Assembly (NCBI GenBank): GCA_947501315.1
Contig: CANMXH010000023.1
Coordinates: 1 to 17,447 of the forward strand
Origin: Caulobacteraceae bacterium
GTDB taxonomy: Bacteria; Pseudomonadota; Alphaproteobacteria; Caulobacterales; Caulobacteraceae
DNA length: 17,447 bases
Direction of reading: 5' to 3'
Shown here: piece after piece, positions 14,443 to 17,447 of the stretch
Layout: each line of letters begins with the position of its first letter
Position numbering within the stretch: position 1 is the first letter of the stretch
Translations under genes and position numbers: made by a program
Notes under the pieces: model-generated
Databases searched by the model: none
What the model was told of the DNA's origin: nothing
What the model saw: only the letters and a program-made list of their open reading frames with translations

Positions 14443-15197
14443 GCGCTCATCAGCCGGCCGAAGTCGGCTTCCCCATTCAGATAGGCCCGCCGGTTCGAAT
14501 AGAACCGCGCCGCGTCCGTGCGCGTGTCGTCGCCGGTCCAGACGGCGTCGCCGACCCCGGCCTGCTCCAGTCGCCGCAGGACGTAGGCGGGCAGATCGAA
14601 CAGGCGTTTGTCAGGCATCCGGCCCGGTGCAAAGAAGCCGGCGCTGCCGGGGTCGTGGTGGTCGAACCGCTCCTGGAAGTCGGCCCCGACCTCATAGGAG
14701 TCCCGGGCGATACAGGGGCCGACGACGGCGACCATGCGGCGCGGATCGGCTCCCAGCCCCTGCATGGCGGTGACGGTGGACTGGACGACGCCGTCCAGGG
14801 CCCCCTTCCAGCCGGCATGGGCGGCACCGACGACGCCGGCCTCGGGGTCGGCCAGAAGCACCGGGGCGCAATCGGCGGTCAGGACGGCGCAGATGACGCC
14901 AGTCGTGGCGGTGACCGTGGCGTCGCCCTCGGGCCTTTCGCCCTTCCAGCCGGCCCCGGCGACGCGGGCGATGGCGGAGTGGACCTGGTAACAGGCGGCC
15001 AGGTCTTCGGGGGTCCCGCCCAGATGTTCGGCGATCCGGCGGCGGTTCTCGGCCACGGCGGCGGGGTCATCGTTTGAACCGACGCCGGTGTTCAGCCCTT
15101 CATAGAGCCCGGTCGAAACGCCGCCCTGCCGTGTGAAAAAGCCGTGGCGAATGCCGGCACGGTCCAGCAGGGGGTGGGTGATGGGGGACAGGGTCAC
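14427..15197 (-). CDS. pgeF: Peptidoglycan editing factor PgeF (laccase-domain, YfiH family)
   Basis: The YfiH/DUF152 family has a Cys-His metal site. Members have been reported to act on adenosine-type substrates, and E. coli PgeF keeps wrong residues out of the peptidoglycan stem peptide. From the GTG at 15197 there are 256 residues, the usual length, starting MTLSPITHPLLDRAGIRHGF. Family motifs are FFTRQGGVSTGLYEGLN, YQVHS (His73), LTADCAPVLLAD (Cys110) and GAAHAGWKG (His127), the three metal ligands, plus VGPCI later. The start overlaps the midA stop by four bases (GTGA), so it is translated from the lgt-midA-pgeF transcript. The frame extends further upstream within midA but without family sequence. 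Its activity in this organism is not shown. Confidence 0.93.
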   Translation of the reverse strand: MTLSPITHPLLDRAGIRHGFFTRQGGVSTGLYEGLNTGVGSNDDPAAVAENRRRIAEHLGGTPEDLAACYQVHSAIARVAGAGWKGERPEGDATVTATTGVICAVLTADCAPVLLADPEAGVVGAAHAGWKGALDGVVQSTVTAMQGLGADPRRMVAVVGPCIARDSYEVGADFQERFDHHDPGSAGFFAPGRMPDKRLFDLPAYVLRRLEQAGVGDAVWTGDDTRTDAARFYSNRRAYLNGEADFGRLMSAISPG

Positions 15198-16273
15198 GGC
15201 TGTGCCTCGAAGCCCGGGACGACGAGGGAGTGCGGCGAGAAGATCGCACAGGCCTTGAACAGGCTTCCCATCTGGTCGTCGGCGGTCAGGCGGGCCAGCT
15301 GGCGGTCGATGACCGGGGCGGCGTCGGGACGCCCCGCCTTCAGCCGCTCGGCCCGGGCCCCGATCCCCAGCTGGTTCAGGAACCTGCCCTGACCCAGGGT
15401 CCCGGTGACATCGGCACCGGCGTGGATGGCAGCTTCCAGCACCGAGGGGAAGTCGGCCCACTGGGTCAGGTCCACCTCGCCCGGCGTCTCCAGTGGATCG
15501 ACCTTCTGGTGGCGACGCAGGCCCTGGAGGGTATCGCCGGCCTCGCGTCGGGCACGACCGTAATCGATCAACAAGGCGGCACCCCCGGCCTCCCGGATCA
15601 GGGCACCGACGTCGCGGCCGAAGGCGGCCTGCTGGTCGGACATCTCGAAGGTCTGGCCGGGTTCCATTTCGAATTCCGGGCGTTTGAAGCCGCCGCTGAT
15701 CCGGACCAGTCCGAAGGTCAGCTCACCGTTATCGGTCACGCCCACGCGGCGCTCGGCCCAGCCGTCTTCGGTCTTCACGAACTGGCGGGCGGGCAGGCAG
15801 TCCAGCACTTCATTGGCGATCAGGATCACCGGGGCGTCGGTATCGATCCGGTCCAGCGAGGCGACCCAGCGCGGGTGGAGGTCGCTGTCGGCCAGCATCC
15901 GGCCCTGTGCCTCGCGCAGCGGCGGGCTGGGCTCGATCAGGATCAGGTCGACGGCGCGCAGAAACTCCGGGTCCAGACGGGCGGCGCGCAGGGCGTCGGC
16001 CAGCAGTGTCCCGTCGCCGGGCCCGACCTCGACCAGCCGCACCCGTTCCGGTGCGCCCAGCCGCCGCCATAGCTCGACCGCCCACAGGCCGATCAGCTCG
16101 CCGAACATCTGGCTGATCATCGGCGCGGTGATGAAGTCCCCGGTCGCGCCGATGGCGGGCCGGGTGGCGTAATAGCCGCCCTCCGGGTCGTGCAGGCAGC
16201 GCGTGACATAGTCGGCCACCGTCATCGGCCCGGTCAGGGCGATCTCACGCGCCAGACGGTCTTTCAGCAACAT
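15194..16273 (-). CDS. Class I SAM-dependent methyltransferase, MidA/NDUFAF7 family
   Basis: This family (formerly DUF185) includes mitochondrial NDUFAF7/MidA, which methylates an arginine of a complex I subunit; the bacterial substrate is not certain. From the ATG at 16273 there are 359 residues. The family N-terminus MTVADYVTRCLHDPEGGYY (17-35) is followed by GDFITAPMISQMFGE (45-59). The SAM-binding glycine motif is LVEVGPGDGTL (80-90), with the acidic end of the next strand in LILIEPSPPLREAQ. Further family blocks are ILIANEVLDCLPARQF and ALLIDYGRAR. A GTG at 16309 would overlap lgt by 32 bases and adds no conserved residues. The chosen start lies four bases after the lgt stop. It sits between lgt and pgeF, an arrangement I recall from many alphaproteobacteria. 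Confidence 0.92.
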   Translation of the reverse strand: MLLKDRLAREIALTGPMTVADYVTRCLHDPEGGYYATRPAIGATGDFITAPMISQMFGELIGLWAVELWRRLGAPERVRLVEVGPGDGTLLADALRAARLDPEFLRAVDLILIEPSPPLREAQGRMLADSDLHPRWVASLDRIDTDAPVILIANEVLDCLPARQFVKTEDGWAERRVGVTDNGELTFGLVRISGGFKRPEFEMEPGQTFEMSDQQAAFGRDVGALIREAGGAALLIDYGRARREAGDTLQGLRRHQKVDPLETPGEVDLTQWADFPSVLEAAIHAGADVTGTLGQGRFLNQLGIGARAERLKAGRPDAAPVIDRQLARLTADDQMGSLFKACAIFSPHSLVVPGFEAQP

Positions 16274-16277
16274 GGGT

Positions 16278-17147
16278 TCAGGCAGCGACCGGCGGCCGGC
16301 TCCACGCACGCCAGATCAGCCAGGCGCCGATGATCATCATCGGGATCGACAGCATCATGCCCATGGTCAGGCCGAGCGGCAGGTTTTCCATGCCAAAGTC
16401 CGGCTGGCGGAAATTCTCCAGCGTCGCGCGGGCGAGCCCGTATCCGAACAGGAAGAGGCCGGTGACATAGCCGGGCTTGGCCAGCAGGCGCCATTTGAAC
16501 ACCGCCAGCCACAGGATGACGAACAGGGCGATACCCTCGAGACCCGCTTCATAGAGCTGACTGGGGTGGCGCGGCACATCGCCGGCCGGGCAGAAGCCAT
16601 ACAGCTGTTCGATGCGGGCGTTGCAGAACCGGACCGCCCAAGGAACCGTTGTCTCACGGCCCCAGAGCTCGCCATTGATGAAATTGGCCACCCGGCCGAA
16701 AAACAGGCCGAAGGGCGCGGCCGCCAGCGCCATGTCGCCGATGCTCAGCGTGGCCAGCTTGTTGCGCCATGCGAAGATCACCACGGCCAGGGTCGTGCCG
16801 ATCATGCCGCCGTGGAATGACATGCCTCCGTCCCACAGCCGGAACAGGGCCAGCCGGTCGCCCCAGCTTATGCCGCTGAACAGGGCACCGTAGAGTTCGG
16901 GCTTGTAGAACAGGGCGTAGCCGAACCGGCCGCCGAAGATGATGCCGAGCGTGATCCACAGGATCAGGTCGTCCAGCTGCACCGTCGAGAGCGGGGGCTT
17001 TCCCGGAGCCCAGATGGCCGTGTTCCTGATCAGCTTCGCCGCATACCACCAGCCCAGGACGATCCCCGCCACATAGGCGAGGGCGTACCAGCGGATATCC
17101 AGCGGGCCGATGCTGAACAGGACCGGATCGAATTCGGGAAAGGGCAC
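16278..17147 (-). CDS. lgt: Prolipoprotein diacylglyceryl transferase Lgt
   Basis: Lgt is the inner-membrane enzyme that moves diacylglycerol from phosphatidylglycerol to the lipobox cysteine of prelipoproteins. The 289-residue product is hydrophobic, with about seven membrane segments (for example YALAYVAGIVLGWW, LILWITLGIIFGGRFGYALF). It has SFHGGMIG with the conserved His112, and the family signature GRVANFINGELWGR from residue 151; Ala in place of Gly before the Asn is allowed in that signature. The C-terminal block GLARATLENFRQPD carries the conserved Arg. The start is GTG at 17147 with a good AGGAGT (17153-17158 on the minus strand). That site overlaps a GACTC (GANTC) at 17151-17155. 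It is the first gene of the lgt-midA-pgeF operon. Confidence 0.97.
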   Translation of the reverse strand: MPFPEFDPVLFSIGPLDIRWYALAYVAGIVLGWWYAAKLIRNTAIWAPGKPPLSTVQLDDLILWITLGIIFGGRFGYALFYKPELYGALFSGISWGDRLALFRLWDGGMSFHGGMIGTTLAVVIFAWRNKLATLSIGDMALAAAPFGLFFGRVANFINGELWGRETTVPWAVRFCNARIEQLYGFCPAGDVPRHPSQLYEAGLEGIALFVILWLAVFKWRLLAKPGYVTGLFLFGYGLARATLENFRQPDFGMENLPLGLTMGMMLSIPMMIIGAWLIWRAWSRPPVAA

Positions 17148-17274
17148 GGGGACTCCTGACGGCGGTTCGCTGGCGGAGGTTTAGCAAGCGGTGCCGGGCG
17201 CGTCCCTGAAATTTCCGCAACACCTCCCCCCGCTGCCCCAATCACGCCATGGGTCGCATCGACAGCAAGGTTTC

Positions 17275-17294
17275 GTTCACCATATCGGGTGAAC
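17275..17294. promoter_or_regulatory. Dyad GTTCACC-N6-GGTGAAC between lgt and ubiK
   Basis: A perfect 7-bp inverted repeat spaced by six bases lies in the 187-base divergent gap, 41 bases before the ubiK start. Its size and spacing suit a dimeric regulator's operator. A GTTAATGA follows at 17299. No regulator can be named. Confidence 0.4.
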
Positions 17295-17319
17295 CTTTGT
17301 TAATGACGCTCGCTGTTTC

Positions 17320-17332
17320 GAGTCGGAGAATC
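17320..17332 (+). promoter_or_regulatory. Two GANTC (CcrM) sites around the ubiK ribosome binding site
   Basis: GAGTC (17320-17324) and GAATC (17328-17332) flank and partly overlap the GGAGA ribosome binding site (17325-17329) just before the ATG at 17335. A third GANTC is at 17151-17155 beside the lgt start. In Caulobacterales these sites are methylated by CcrM and can steer transcription through GcrA. Confidence 0.5.
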
Positions 17333-17334
17333 CC

Positions 17335-17447
17335 ATGCAGACCCGCAATCCCCTTCTCGACGAGTTCGCCAAGCTGACAACCGGGGCGATGGGCCTGGCC
17401 CAGGCCGCGGGGGAGGAGGCGAAGACCGCGTTTCGCGCCGGGACCGA
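17335..17447 (+). CDS. ubiK: Accessory factor UbiK-like (BMFP-domain) protein, 5' part only
   Basis: Thirty-seven codons are visible before the window ends: MQTRNPLLDEFAKLTTGAMG followed by LAQAAGEEAKTAFRAGT. The opening pattern (NPLLDEFAKLTTGAMGLAQ) matches the short membrane-fusogenic coiled-coil proteins of the BMFP/YqiC family. E. coli UbiK of this family assists ubiquinone synthesis. The ATG at 17335 has GGAGA six bases upstream. It is divergent from lgt, a pairing I recall from related genomes. The assignment rests on the N-terminus alone. Confidence 0.75.
   Translation, partial: MQTRNPLLDEFAKLTTGAMGLAQAAGEEAKTAFRAGT

Overview
The window is GC-rich, densely packed DNA from an alphaproteobacterium, most likely of the Caulobacterales; Brevundimonas or a close relative is my best guess. 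The grounds are the Caulobacter-type FtsZ (long disordered linker, C-terminal peptide EIPSFLRRLAN), the ddl-ftsQ-ftsA-ftsZ-lpxC order, a large Caulobacter-style TonB-dependent receptor, and CtrA-like and GANTC motifs upstream of division genes. The genus is inferred from memory of such sequences and was not tested by a search.

Left part (1-2009, + strand): the 3' end of nagZ (peptidoglycan recycling) overlaps scpA by 4 bases, and scpB follows. ScpA and ScpB are the kleisin and winged-helix partners of SMC condensin. A 32-bp perfect inverted repeat lies between scpA and scpB and runs almost to the scpB start codon.

Centre (2089-7845, + strand): murC-murB (4-base overlap), then an intergenic block with a double inverted repeat and a terminator-like hairpin, then ddl-ftsQ-ftsA. 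This is the distal half of a dcw (division and cell wall) cluster, but its left neighbour here is scpB rather than murG. Possible CtrA boxes lie upstream of ddl and, inside ddl, upstream of ftsQ.

The usual ftsA-ftsZ junction is split by a 3.3-kb gene for a TonB-dependent outer-membrane receptor with its own intrinsic terminator. ftsZ (11639-13225) therefore stands as its own unit. Its upstream region carries two tandem near-consensus CtrA boxes and a GANTC (CcrM) site. ftsZ ends in an intrinsic terminator and is followed by lpxC (lipid A synthesis).

Right part (- strand): lgt-midA-pgeF form a tight operon convergent to lpxC. It covers lipoprotein lipidation, a MidA/NDUFAF7-type methyltransferase, and a laccase-domain protein linked to peptidoglycan editing. 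A divergent ubiK-like gene starts at the right edge and is cut by the window end.

Taken together this is an envelope and division locus: precursor synthesis (MurC, MurB, Ddl), divisome (FtsQ, FtsA, FtsZ), outer membrane (LpxC, Lgt, the receptor) and wall quality control and recycling (NagZ, PgeF). I saw no tRNA, rRNA, CRISPR array, transposase, prophage or defence gene. The most interesting points are the receptor between ftsA and ftsZ, the scpB/murC junction, the inverted repeats beside gene starts, and the candidate cell-cycle sites.
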